Of a stretch of 64,000 nt of DNA, positions 46,026 through 57,335 are shown piece by piece. Under the pieces are notes generated by a model, which did not search any database, had not been told where the DNA came from, and was given only the letters and a program-made list of their open reading frames with translations. The stretch covers positions 55,766,960-55,830,959 of the forward strand of contig CM057839.1 in the NCBI GenBank assembly GCA_030068075.1, given 5' to 3'. A program made the translations under genes and the position numbers. Numbering within the stretch: position 1 is the stretch's first letter; each line of letters starts with the position of its first letter. The DNA comes from Paguma larvata. Taxonomy: Eukaryota; Chordata; Mammalia; Carnivora; Viverridae.

Positions 46026-46290
46026 CGTACATGTTCATGGCACGAGGTCTCAAACACTCAAATAGTGACTAAGTGAAAGAAAAGAAAAATGCCCTGCTCC
46101 CACTCAATCTCTTACTTTAGTTTTTTTTCTCAAAAGACAGCTGTTCTTGACTAGCTTTCCGGAGATCTTTCATGCACGGGTAAATGTGTCTGTGTTTGTA
46201 TATTCTTTTTAGAAAATCACAAAAGCTGGCATAAAATACACGTTAAAATGTATTTTGCATTTTTCCACTTAGCTGTATCTTTTGTTTCCA
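46026..46290 (-). repeat. L1ME-like fragment, antisense
   Basis: 'CCTGCTCCCACTCAATCTC', 'GGAGATCTTTCATGCACGGG', 'TTTTTAGAAAATCACAAAAG' and 'TTTTGCATTTTTCCACTTAG' resemble the 3' region of old L1ME elements read antisense. Confidence 0.4.
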
Positions 46291-46761
46291 AGATTACGTT
46301 TCCTTTCCAGTTCAACATTTAGTTTTCCCAAGAGGTAATTGTTGCCTTGATTTTATGTTTGCTTCCTTTTCTATGAACTTCTTATTAATTCAACCCTAAG
46401 CACCTGTCAGTTGTCTAAATGTGCTCTCAATCTTTTCAGTCCATCAAATACCCTAATTGATAACTCCTAATGAAGAAATTTCTCCTGTACCCTCCTAATC
46501 TGTTCTTTCTTGAACTGTGAGTCATCAAGACCTGGTGAAAGCTGTCATCCTGGAATCTTCCTTCCCCATCATTCTGGGGATTTCACTGCCTCCTTTCTGT
46601 GTGGGAGTCCCTGTTTTTCCTACTTCTTGTTTTACTCTTTTTGGTGAAGTATATGCGTTAGTATTATCCTGAGAAAGAATGTGTAGGATGGAAATTTTTT
46701 TGAAAATATCTTTATTCGATGTTCATATTTGATTGATAGTCTAATCAAGAATTATGGGTTT

Positions 46762-46906
46762 GGGGTGCACCTGGGTGGCTCAGCTGTTGAACGTCCAACT
46801 TTGGCTCAGATCACGATCTCATGGTTCATAAGTTGGAGCCTTGCATTGGGCTCTGTGCTGATAGCTCAGAGCCTGGAGCCTGCTTCAGTTTCTGTGTCTC
46901 CCTCTC

Positions 46907-46942
<36 letters not shown>

Positions 46943-46996
46943 CCCCTCCCTCTCGTCCTCTCTCTCTCTCAAAACTAAACATTTAAAAAATATTAA
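46762..46996 (+). mobile_element. Carnivore tRNA-Lys SINE (felid type) with long CT tract
   Basis: Begins GGGGTGCACCTGGGTGGCTC; 'GTGCTGATAGCTCAGAGCCT' body; then 46900-46970 is a (CT)n/C-rich expansion in which 'CCCTCTCGTCCTCTCTCTCT' occurs twice; A-rich tail. A perfect 14-bp duplication AAGAATTATGGGTT lies at 46747-46760 and 46997-47010. Confidence 0.95.
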
Positions 46997-47035
46997 AAGA
47001 ATTATGGGTTGGTACACAGAAAAGAGTTAATATAC

Positions 47036-47605
47036 TAGGCCTGATAATATCGTCCTTAGGAAGGCCTGCTTGAAAGGCTGGGCCTTGGCTGATGTCTGCA
47101 AACGTGAATTGTAAACAGTTTCCTACAATGACATAAACGTTCCCTGAATGATAAGAGTACTTTACTGCGCCTTAGCTGTTTGTGCAAATAATATGGTTTA
47201 TGCTGAACACCTGCTTTCCTTTTGGGAGTCTGGAATTTCGGTATAAGCTAGCCAGAAGGTGCCTACCTGACCAGCCCCCAGTAAAAAACTTGGGCATATC
47301 CTCTCTCAGCTTCTCTCATAGATGGTCTGCCACATGTGATGTTATATGTGAAAGAATTAAGCACAGTTGGAAGGTTAAACACGTCATTTGTGACTTCACT
47401 GGAAGAGGACTCTTAGCAGTTTGAGCCTGTTATCCTCAGATCTTGGTCAGATGTGCCTTTTCTCTTTGCTGATTTTTATTTGTACCCGTTTGCTCTTATA
47501 AACCACAGCAGTGGGTATAATTATATTATGAGTCGTTTGAAATTAGTCTAGCAAGTCATTGAATCTGGGGGTGGTCTTAGGGACCCTTCTGATAGAATTG
47601 GAAAC
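47036..47605 (+). mobile_element. Old LTR-like element, family not assigned
   Basis: A string of landmarks I associate with a mammal-wide LTR-type repeat: 'CTTAGGAAGGCCTGCTTGAA', 'GGGCCTTGGCTGATGTCTGC', 'AAACAGTTTCCTACAATGAC', 'GTGCCTACCTGACCAGCCCC', 'CTTATAAACCACAGCAGTGG' and 'TCTGGGGGTGGTCTTAGGGA'. The open frame 47182-47424 inside it is not a gene in my view. I cannot name the family with confidence. Confidence 0.45.
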
Positions 47606-48130
47606 GGTTTTCCTTCAGAATTTGTTTGGCATAGTCCACTGCCTTTTAGCTTCCATATTGTTGAGTAGTCAGAAATCAGTCCTATTTCTGCATTTATAAG
47701 TAATGCCCCTACCTCTTTACCCATACACCTCTTCCCCTATCCTTCATTCTCTCAAATCTTTTAGAATCTTCGCTTTGTCATCAGTGTTCTGAAATGCTGA
47801 AAGGTCATGATGAAGGGCCTTGGTGAGTGTTTATTTTCTTCTACTCGGCTGGGCTCTTAATGAATCCTTTTAACCTAGGAAACAATTGTCATTCATGGAA
47901 AATTCTTCATAAATTATTTTTTGATGATTTCCTTCTATTTTCTGTTTTCTACTTCAGGTCTCATTGTTTGGATTTGAACTTCTTGATATAGTCTTTTAAT
48001 ATTCTTGCTTCCATCCCCCTGCTCCTATTTTCCATGTCTTTGGCAAATTTCATATAAATTTCTTCTATACGATGGCATTTTTTTCATTTCTTCTCTAATA
48101 TTTTAAATTTATAAAAACTCTGTTCTCTGT
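47606..48130. other. Single-copy DNA
   Basis: Nothing recognised. Confidence 0.4.
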
Positions 48131-48136
48131 GTGTTT

Positions 48137-48306
48137 TTTTTTAATTCTCTGTGTATATTTATTTCTGAGAGAGAGAGACAGGGGGACCCAGAATCTGAAG
48201 CAGGGTGCCAGCATGGAGCCAAATGCGGGGCTCGAGCTCACGGACTGTGAGATGATGACCTGGGCCAAAGTCAGACACTTAACTGACCGAGCCACCCAGG
48301 TGCACC
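48137..48306 (-). mobile_element. Carnivore tRNA-Lys SINE, antisense, internally shortened
   Basis: Right end 'CACCCAGGTGCACC'; 'CACGGACTGTGAGATGATGA'; 'CCCAGAATCTGAAGCAGGGT' joins directly to 'GCCAGCATGGAGCC', so the 'CTCCAGGCTCTGAGCTG' part is missing. The flanks CTCTGTGTGTTTT and CTCTGAATGTGTTTT suggest a decayed duplication. Confidence 0.88.
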
Positions 48307-48309
48307 TCT

Positions 48310-49690
48310 GAATGTGTTTTGTAAATGGCTTTTTCCCCTTTGCTTCATGCGTATATTAGTAGTATTTTGGAATTACTGTCTGCTTGAAGAATCTGTTTCT
48401 ACTTGGAGCATTATTGCTACATGATCCTATTGATCCCTGCTATGAGTATTATACATGATTCTTCAGATGTTTGCTAATCTTTTATTTATCCTTGGTCAGG
48501 ACCGGACACTAAAAATCTGTAGTCTCTGAGCTAGCGGGTTTCATCTTGGAACTCTAACTGTGGATTATACTTTAGAGATATCCAGCCGAGGTTCCAAGAT
48601 TTCTTTGGAATGTCTAATGGTGAGCGTTTCTTTAGCCTTCTGAGCTGCTTAAAATCCTTGGAGAAGGAACTGGGTGGCAGACAAAGGTGGGAATCTCCTT
48701 ATTCTGGATGTAAATATCCCCTAAGCCCATGATCACATGACATTTATATTCTTAACCCTGCTTGGTTACCCCTCCCCTCCAAAAACCATTTATTTTTATC
48801 CTTTCCCTAAGGTACTCGGTAACTCCAGTATTGAGAAGGAGAAAGATTTGGGAATCTGACTGAATTTCAAACAGACTGTGACCCCTTCTCCTTTTTTTTT
48901 TTTTTTTTAACAACTTGCAGAGGTAATTGGTGGTGTCAACTTCCAAAACTTCTGGGGTTACAAAAAGCTTTCTCAATGATTTGCTTACTAGCTATGAAAA
49001 TTTGTTGCTTCTATCACTCTCTGTGTCTTTATAAGTTTATTCCTTAAAAAAATCTTAATGTTGTTTTGGATGTATTTTTAGAATGAAAGAAGATGTGTGC
49101 TTAAAATTCCATCTTAACCCAGAATTTTAAGAAATTACACTCTTTCTCATGCATAAATATGTCTTCTATCTTTGACTCTTTAGTGCCTACGACATAATTC
49201 GGTAAATATTGTATCATTAAATATGTGTGTATGTAGTTGTAAATTTATATGTATATATTCAAATATGTGTATATCGGCATGTTTGTGTGTGTGTGTATAT
49301 ATATATATAGTGTGTGTATGTATGTATACATATATGAGTTCTTTTGGTTACCAGTGAAAGAAAGCCAACTAAACAAGTTTAAGCCTATAAGAGTTAATTG
49401 GCCTATTTAATAATAAATGTGGGTAGCTCCAGTCACAAATGAATCTGGGGACTCTAATGAAGTAATCAGCTCCCTTGTCTTTTGATTCTCTTTAACTCTT
49501 TGCTTTTTTCAGTTTTGGCCTTATTCTCCTCTTTAGCAGACACAAAGTAAGCAGAATGATTCATATACTTTAGCTCCCTGATTCTTCCAGCCTGAAACTG
49601 AAGAATCCCAGAGATGAAATCTCATTGGTCTGGCTGAAGTCATAGGTCTATTCCTGAACCAGTCAGTGTGGCCAGGAAAATGGAATATAC
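48310..49690. other. Single-copy DNA with a TG/TA microsatellite
   Basis: No gene recognised. A T run at 48892-48908 and a (TG)n(TA)n tract at 49279-49335 are present. Confidence 0.45.
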
Positions 49691-49694
49691 CAGG

Positions 49695-49885
49695 AGTTGA
49701 TACACTATGGTCCATATGCCACATATGACTCACCCACTATTTTTTTTAATTTATTTCTTTACATAAGCTAAAAATGATTTTTTATATTTTAAAATGATTG
49801 AATTTTGTATGCCTTTTAAAAGCATACTTGTATGATACCTGCTTTTTTGACTTTTGGTCCTAAAGCCTAAAATATTCACCCTGTA
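49695..49885 (+). repeat. Ancient mammalian repeat, likely DNA-transposon derived
   Basis: 'GTTGATACACTATGGTCCAT', 'ATGCCACATATGACTCACCC' and 'GTCCTAAAGCCTAAAATATT' follow a well-known mammalian repeat with a 'GCAAACTACGGCCC'-type start. A second copy of the family lies at 54905-55040. Confidence 0.5.
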
Positions 49886-51369
49886 ATTTACTATGATCGG
49901 CTTGGTCTGAGTATGGGTCATATACACACCCTATCCAGGGGAATGAGACAGAATGATGGGCAGCCTCATTAGATTTAAATGTTCCTACTGGAGAAGGCAA
50001 CAGCTTACCAGATAAAATGTACATCCCAAATAGTCCAAAGCTCACAAACATAGACCCTTATAGGTAAAATTTATCCCTGAGTATAAAAATTAGTCCTATT
50101 AGTGTTACAAACCCAAACATGTATTCATGTAAATTCGATATAACTAAAACAGTTTCTGTTCTTCCAAAAACTTGAGAATACTTGTACAGTGTTATTGTAG
50201 CACTATTGGGAAAAATAGTTTATCTATTACTAAAACTGTACGCTGCCCCAGGATTAGGTAGTCTTTAGGCTGGGTTGTTCTAGTATTTATTTACGTCCGT
50301 TTTTGAGCTTCATATTGAAAAAGAGAATTAGCCATCTGACCTGGGTCGCTAAGTAATTTAGTACTTATTTAACAAACATTTCTTAATGCTTACCTGACAT
50401 TGGGCCAGGCACCAGGCATACAATGGTAAAGAAGATGCAGTTCCTTCCTAGAAGAAGTCTATGGACTAATGGAGTATTTGAAACTCACATAACATCCTCA
50501 GTATGGTATTCAATGCCCTTTTCAACTAGGTTCACTCTCCTGATTAACCCAGACCTTCCTCCTTCATCCTACTCAAATCAGGAATTTCAGCTGGGTCAAA
50601 ACCACAGTGAGTCCCACTTGGAGCACACTCACTTTCCCATCTCTAGACCCATTTCCCTTCCCAGGATTGCTTTTTCATAAATGGAAATATAGCATTTTCC
50701 TTAAGACTCAGCCCAAGGCCAGTTTGCTCTCTGTGTATCTCAGCCATAATTTAGAAATTTCTGTAGCACCTGGAGTATGGACCATACAACCCAACATTAG
50801 GTGATTTGGCATCCTGTAATTTTATCTTGTATTTTCATTCCAACATTTCAAGTCTCTGTCATTTAACACTTAATAGTTTCTGTCTTTTTAAGTTTCCCAT
50901 AAAATTTAGTATTTTACCTTTAAATAAATTTTGGTTTAACTTAGTCTGACCTTAGGGAATCAAGATGTGTATTTCTATAGGACTATCTGAGAAAGATGAA
51001 CAGGAGAAAGTTCTGATGGACTGATTTTTGTCAAGTGAAGAGCCTTTTAAAATGCTCAAACTCTTTTTTTTTTTTAAATAGCCCTGGCTTGCCCTGGAGG
51101 TGGTGGGGGCTCTCACAGTGATTGTTCTGTGATGGCTGCAGAATGGGCAGCACTAGAGGTTGGAGGCTCGGCTAACCAGACTTAAATTTAACCTTTTCAA
51201 GCTGAAGCTCAGTCACAGATGAAATCAACACACAGTGAAATCCTGCTTTATCTCATTTTAGCCACCAGTCATAGGAACTCCTGCTCTCTGGAAAAAAAAG
51301 CAATGCAACAGTATTCCCCAACTTCCACTATTTTTCTTTAAATCATATCTGCTTATTAATAAAAAATCA
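49886..51369. other. Single-copy DNA, no gene recognised
   Basis: A possible short L2/MIR-like piece at 50370-50480 ('GGCCAGGCACCAGGCATACA'). Open frames at 50423-50680 and 50607-50804 lack features. Confidence 0.4.
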
Positions 51370-52650
51370 TTCAGCATGAAAAGTAAGTTTAATTTGGGAT
51401 CTGGCCAGCGGAAGAAACCAATCCATAAGTGAACCAGCTATTGAAACTAACAGATGAAGATTTTAAAATTATTACAGATGTTTAAGGATTTCTAGGTAAG
51501 CATAGAATGGATCAGCATAGAATGGAAACTATTAAAAATGACATAAAAACCCTGGATATGTAAAGCACATACTCAAAATAGGAAATAAATTATATGGTTT
51601 TGAAAACTAAATACTGAAGAACATTTAAGCAAAGTTGAAAACAATCTAATTCCAATTATATAAAGTGAAGTACATGAAGGAAAAAAAGACTAAAGAGAAC
51701 GTTGGATAACAATGGGACAATATATCAGGTGGCCAAACAAACATATATTTGGAAACCTCAGAACAAAAGAGGAAGAAAATGTGACACCCACAAAAACCGT
51801 GAAGGGATACCAACTAAAAATTTTCTAAAATTGATGAAAAACATAAATCCACAACTCTAAGAAGCTCAAATTCCAAATAAATATGCTGATATCCCCACTT
51901 GGGCACATTACAGTCAGACTATTAGAAACTATAAAGAAATACACATAAAATCTATAATCTTAGACCTCATTGAAAATCAAAAATATTTATCGAAATTATA
52001 GATTATATGTACAAATAGAGATGAGACTGTAAATATTAAATGAAGAGAGTAATCATGCTAACGATTTGAAAGATTTAATATTCCCCCCACCAATTAATCT
52101 ACAGGTTCAATGAAATAGAAAAAATTACTACAGTTTTTAGTAAAAACTGTCAAGCTGATCTTACAATCTGTATGTAAAAGGATAAAGTTGTAGTACTTAC
52201 ATTATCTGATTTTAAGATAAAATAAGACACTGTGGTTTTGGAGTAAGGACAGACAGGTCATTGCAACAGAACAGAGTCCAAAAATACCTCTTATGTATAG
52301 AGAGACAGAGTCAAGTATTTGAAAAAGGCATAAATGAAGAAAGGACAGTTTTTTCAACAGGTTCTGTAAAACCACCTGGATATGTGTGAAAATAAAGTGA
52401 ATCTTGATGCATACTCCCTATCATATACAAAAATTATCATGAAATGGATTATGGTCCTAGATACGAAAGCCAAAATTATAAAGCTTACAGAAGAAAGTAC
52501 AGGAAAAATCTTAGCAAACTGGAAATTAGGCAAAGATTTTCTATATGAAACTCCAAAAGCTCTATCTATAAAAGAAAGAAAAAAGATAAACTGGAGTTAA
52601 TGAAATTTTAAACCTTCTGTTCTCAAAAGACACTGTTAATTAAAAGCAAG
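51370..52650 (+). mobile_element. Old L1M composite, sense (ORF1 then ORF2 C-terminus)
   Basis: 51380-51990 resembles L1M/HAL1 ORF1 ('AATTTTCTAAAATTGATGAA', 'CATAAATCCACAACTCTAAG'). 52060-52650 is the ORF2 C-terminal region, with the open piece at 52382-52600 reading 'LGKDFLYETPKALSIKERK'. The middle of ORF2 is absent, so this is an internally deleted copy or two adjacent fragments. The element resumes at about 53955 after a nested insertion. Confidence 0.6.
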
Positions 52651-53954
52651 AAAATTTGAGTTTCTTTCTGATCCAACTTGTGAAGAGCCTAGAAGTTGAC
52701 ACAATAAGAAAAAGCTGAACAAACTAAAAATCAACAACTCTTCTTAGATGTGTCAGAGAATTAAAGTCCCAAAGCAAACAGCTGCCCTGAAACATGGAGA
52801 GATGGGCTCTAACAGAAAATCAAATTTACCAGGAGCAGAACACTTCCCTGTAGCCAGCAACTGGCTGGAATACTTAAAGGGTAACTAATTGCTGGAGACT
52901 GAATGGACCAGTTTAAGAGATTAAAACTCCTGAGGGTGCACGTACTTAGGGGGTGCCTGAACTTTTGTGAGTTTTACCTTCAGGACCCTCCACTAGGTCT
53001 TCGCTGGGTTGAGAGAAAAATCCCCTCTGGCATCCAGCAAGGGAAAGTGAAAGGAAGCATTCTGAAAAACTGCCAGAGGATTCCGTTCTTGAAAAGGCAA
53101 ACTTTAAAAGGAAACTATTTTTACCACAGCCCAACCAAAGTGTGTTTTACCAAAACCTAACTCACGTGAGGTAAGTAAATACCCAACTCAGTCCCCTCTA
53201 GACTTTGAGGTCGGGAGAGAGAAATACGAAGCTCCACCACCTCCTTGCCTCCCATGTTGGGGAAGGCAAACAGCCAACTCCAGGCCCCACCAGCTTTTCT
53301 GTCTCAACACAAGGGCGGTGAAAGCGAGAACGGCTTGTGAAGGTCCTGGGCCAGAGGAACAGCCTCAGAGTTGGTATTTGGAAATAACCAAGATACCTTT
53401 TAATAAATGAATGCTGATCATAAACTGGGGTATGTCCATTCAGTGAACTGTTTATTTTACAGCAATCCAAGAAATAAGCTATCAATCTATGAAAAAGCGT
53501 GGAGGAAACTCAGATGCATACTGCTGAGTGAAGTCGGTTCAAAAAGGCCATGTACTGTATGATTCAAACAATATTACATTCTGGAAAAGACAAAAGTCTA
53601 GAGGCAGTACAAAGATGAGTGGTTGCCAGGTGTTGGTGGCTGGGGAGGGGTAGGAACAAATAAGTGGGTATGTTTAGGTCAATGAAATAATTCTGTATGA
53701 TAATGTAAAAGAGGGTACATGACATTATGCTCCTATCAAAGCCCACAGACTTGAACAACAACAAAAAGGAAACTCTATGGTCATCAGTTAATATGTCAAT
53801 ATTGGTTTTCCATTGCCAAAAACTGTACCACACTAATAGAGAATGTTAGTAGAAGCTGTGGGACTGGAAGAGTGGGAAAAGGCAAAGGGAACACTGTACT
53901 CTGTGCAATTTTTCTATAAACCTAAAACTGCTTTTAAAAAACAGTCTAAAAAAG
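52651..53954 (+). mobile_element. Nested L1M-like insertion with 3' end
   Basis: The right half (53400-53954) is the sense 3' end of an old L1M: 'GAGTGGTTGCCAGGTGTTGG', 'GGGTACATGACATTATGCTC', 'TACCACACTAATAGAGAATG', and the terminus 'AAACCTAAAACTGCTTTTAA'. The left half (52651-53400) is GC-richer, unidentified, and may be the 5' part of the same element. It separates two pieces of the surrounding L1 ORF2, which read on from 'AAGACACTGTTAATTAAAAG' to 'GACTTGGAGAAAATATTCCC'. Confidence 0.55.
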
Positions 53955-54237
53955 AAAAGGAAGCGACAGACTTGGAGAAAATATTCCCAATACATTCATC
54001 TGACAAAAGACTCAAATCTTTAAATCTCATCTCTATAATCAATAATTAAAGGGCAAACAATTTAACTTAAAACGGCCTGGGCATCTGGGTGGCTTAGTTG
54101 AGTAAGCATCCAGCTTCAGCTCAGGTCATGATCTCACAGTCCGTGAGTTTGAGCCCCGCATGGGGCTCTCTGCTGTCAGCACAGAATCCGCTTCAGATCC
54201 TCTATCCCCATCACTCTCTACCCCTGCCCTGCTCGCT

Positions 54238-54273
<36 letters not shown>

Positions 54274-54870
54274 GTCAATAACTTTAAAGCAAGTAAAAAT
54301 TGGCCAGAAGTCTTAGATGCTTCATAAAAGTCATGTATTAGATGGTCAATACTTGAAACAGTGCCAGTACTTGCCATGAAAATGCACATTAAAATCACAG
54401 TGAAGTATCACCGAATAATTACTAGAAAGGCTAAAATTTTTAAAGACTGATTATACCAAAAGTTTGCAAGAATGTGGAGCATCTATATCTTGTATATCTT
54501 TGGAGATGATACCCCCATTGTAGTAGTTTTCATTAATCATACATCTGCTTTGTGGTATATCAATTTCAACCCCAGGAACTTAAACCTTATTTCTAGAAAA
54601 ATAATTAAGGAAGAATATTGGATGTAGTTTTCCTAATAACAGCAAAGACTTAGGAAACAACCCAAATTTTCATCAGCAAAAGAAAGCATAAAGAAAAAAG
54701 TGTTTTTCATGCAGTGGAACACTACTCAGTAGTAAAAGGGGTGAACTGATAGAGCAACAGGAAATAATCTTAAAATATTACTTAAAGAAGAGTACACTTT
54801 TACAATGTTTGAGAACGGACATAATTAATCTATGAAGATAGAAATCAGAATAGTGGTTGCCTCTAAGTGA
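53955..54870 (+). mobile_element. Old L1M, 3' part, sense
   Basis: Continues ORF2 ('GACTTGGAGAAAATATTCCC', 'AAAATGCACATTAAAATCAC') into the L1M 3' UTR ('AACAACCCAAATTTTCATCA', 'GTGGTTGCCTCTAAGTGATG'). Interrupted by the SINE at 54074-54275. Confidence 0.65.
54074..54275 (+). mobile_element. Carnivore tRNA-Lys SINE, sense
   Basis: 'GGCCTGGGCATCTGGGTGGC' start, 'TCAGCTCAGGTCATGATCTC', 'CACAGTCCGTGAGTTTGAGC', then (CT)n at 54240-54271 and an A-rich end. The flanks TTAACTTAAAAC and TAACTTTAAAGC may be a decayed duplication. Confidence 0.9.
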
Positions 54871-54904
54871 TGAGTTTAGATTGTTTTTATAAATAAAATT
54901 CGAT

Positions 54905-55040
54905 TGGAGCAGAGATAAGCTCATTTGTTTGTATATTGTTGATGGCTATTTTCATGACAACAGCTGAGGTAAATAGTTGCAACAGGACCATATGGTCCAC
55001 AAAGTTCAAACTATTTTTAAAACTTTGTTGATCCCTGGCA
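54905..55040 (+). repeat. Second copy of the 49695-type ancient repeat
   Basis: 'TTTATAAATAAAATTCGATT', 'CTCATTTGTTTGTATATTGT', 'GTTGCAACAGGACCATATGG' and 'TTTGTTGATCCCTGGCATAA' follow the later half of the same family. Confidence 0.5.
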
Positions 55041-56420
55041 TAATTGGCCTAGAAAGATTATCAAAATGTTGATAATTGTAGAGGCTGGTCAACAGATTCA
55101 TTTGACTCTTCTTTCTACTTTTATGTTGTTAAAGGATTATAATAACTTTAAATTTTTGGACATCATCATCTTGACCAAGAATTGCAGGAGTTTGCTGGCT
55201 AAGCAATTTCCTAAAAAGTTTGAGAAAACGAAATGGAGTCTATGCTGGGAAAATAAAGGTGGCAATAGAGATATCCCCGAATATAGTGGGAAAAAAAGGC
55301 AAATATTTAGATAAAACTATTGTGAGTTCTGATTTCTTGGGCTAGACTTTATACTCGATTGAGTGGCAATGCTCTAATCTCCAAAGAGTCCAAGATTTGT
55401 CCTTTGTTCTACCAGCAAGAATGGGTGAGAAATGGTCCAGGGAGCAAGTATTTGGCCTTGATGTTAGGAGAGGAGTTTTGGAAGAAGTGAGCTTTTCCGT
55501 GTGTTTTTTCTCGATCTTCTGGCCTTTTCCTCATTCGTAGTGTCTTCCTTTTAGAAAGACTCTGCAGCTCTTGTCCAGCTTGTGTGTAATGAAAACACTA
55601 GTGTATCCCCTGCTTAGGATAGAGGTAGGAGCAGCGGACTGTTTTCCCAGCCAAGCAGGTCTAAAGTTGGAGTGAAGGAAAGGGAGGCATGGCGTGCATG
55701 GCATAAGTGAGTTCTCTAATGGGTATTAGATATAGATGCTATTTTTCTTGACCTGTCTTTTGCTTGTTCCTACCTGAGGCAATTTCAGGGTTACAAGATG
55801 AAGGTTTCTAGGCCAAGATCAGATTGAAATTCTGGGTAAAAGAACTGAAAAACCAGTTGATCTGGTTCTGGTTAGACTTTGGTCTAGAGGAGTACCCAGA
55901 TTAGGAGACCACAGAGCATTTAAATAGGGCCTTGAATTAAACCCTGAGCCAGGATTAAAGAGTATTTATTTATCAGAAATGTACCCATTATTTACCTCCT
56001 TATGAAAGCTGTGGCCGAAGTAGCCAAGAGGTTGAGGGTTCCTGTGTTTTGGATCTTAACCACATCTCTGTCTTGAGAACCAAGCAGTCCTTGATAACTT
56101 TGTATGGAGTCAACGCAATAAGTACATAATCTAATTAATTCATGCCTGAAATATGTTAGATACTGAAGGCAGACATGACTTTATTTCCTAGCCAAGGACT
56201 AGGCCTATTTTAAGGACTCATATATTTTTGAGATTAATGCTATGTCCTGGGATTGCAAATTAAGTTGGTATGAAAATGGCATCTTTTGTAAATTTTACTG
56301 TGAACCTAACTCATTCACTCCTTCCTGAAGAGTGTTTGTTGTATTTATGCCACCATATCACTCAATGCCAGTTCTAAAAATGTTAGTTTTCTGGAAAATT
56401 CAGCAGTAAGTAAGTTTAAA
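55041..56420. other. Single-copy DNA, no gene recognised
   Basis: An open frame at 55066-55314 (plus, 82 residues) has no features. No other repeats named. Confidence 0.4.
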
Positions 56421-56428
56421 ACATCACT

Positions 56429-56607
56429 ATGGGTGTACGAAGGTGGCTTTGTCAATTGAGCCTCTGACTGTTGATTTTTGGCTCAGATCATGATCCCAGG
56501 GTCATGGGATTAGGCCCCGCATTGGGCTCTGCACTGAGTGTGGAGCCTGCTTGGGATTCTCTCTCTCCCTCTCTGTCCCTCTCCCACTCCTGGATACTTT
56601 CTCTCTT

Positions 56608-56610
<3 letters not shown>
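56429..56610 (+). mobile_element. Carnivore tRNA-Lys SINE, older type, sense
   Basis: 'GGGTGTACGAAGGTGGCTTT' start, 'GCTCAGATCATGATCCCAGG', 'GTGTGGAGCCTGCTTGGGAT', CT-rich end. The tail has turned into the (AC)25 tract that follows. Confidence 0.9.

Positions 56611-56660
<50 letters not shown>
56611..56660. repeat. (AC)25 microsatellite at a SINE tail
   Basis: An uninterrupted 50-bp dinucleotide run directly after the A-rich end of the SINE, consistent with growth from the tail. Likely polymorphic. Confidence 0.97.
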
Positions 56661-56662
<2 letters not shown>

Positions 56663-56802
56663 ATTTTTCAAGGTAATGAAACATTTTCCTCTTTCCCTCC
56701 CTTCAATTTCTTTTTATATATTGACCATAAGTAACATTAGTTAATTGAAACTTTTACAAAGTCCATAAAACAATTCAGGAGTGCAGTAGAAAGCTATTAT
56801 TT

Positions 56803-57020
56803 TAATGTTTTTTTTTATTATTTTTTATTATTTTTTATTTTTTATTGGGAGACAGAGAGAGACAGAGCATGAGTATGGGAGGGGCAGAGAGAGGGGGAGA
56901 CACAGAATCCGAAGCAGGCTCCAGGCTCTGAGCCCACCACGGGGCTCAAACTCACAAACTGCGAGATCATGACCCGAGCTGAAGTCGGACGCTTAACCGA
57001 CTGAGCCACTCAGGCGCCCC
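56803..57020 (-). mobile_element. Young-looking felid SINE, antisense
   Basis: Right end 'GGCGCCCC' with several intact CpGs ('GACCCGAGCTGAAGTCGGAC'), and a perfect 15-bp duplication AGAAAGCTATTATTT at 56788-56802 and 57021-57035. A small internal deletion joins 'GGCTCTGAGCCC' to 'ACCACGGGGCTC'. The left tail is T-rich with repeated TTATTTTTTA. These traits suggest one of the most recent insertions here. Confidence 0.96.
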
Positions 57021-57035
57021 AGAAAGCTATTATTT

Positions 57036-57335
57036 AAGAGCAGATACAGAACTCAAAAAGTTTGGAATCTAAATGAAAATAGGAGAAATAAGTTTAGATA
57101 TGGGGATGGTTTAAGCATCTTTAATAGGGACTGATGGATAGGGAACAAAAGTTGGCTTAGGACTAAAGTTCCAGGAATGATTTCTATTTTTAAATGTCTT
57201 ATATTAGTTGCTAAAATATTGTTTGAGGCCAATTTTTTTGGAGAGCTTATTATGTCACTAATTGCTGTGTAGTAGAACGTGATGTGTAAGAGGACAGAAT
57301 GTTAACCTACAAACCTTACACTTTTAATAGCTTCT
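57036..57335. other. Single-copy DNA
   Basis: Nothing recognised. Confidence 0.4.
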
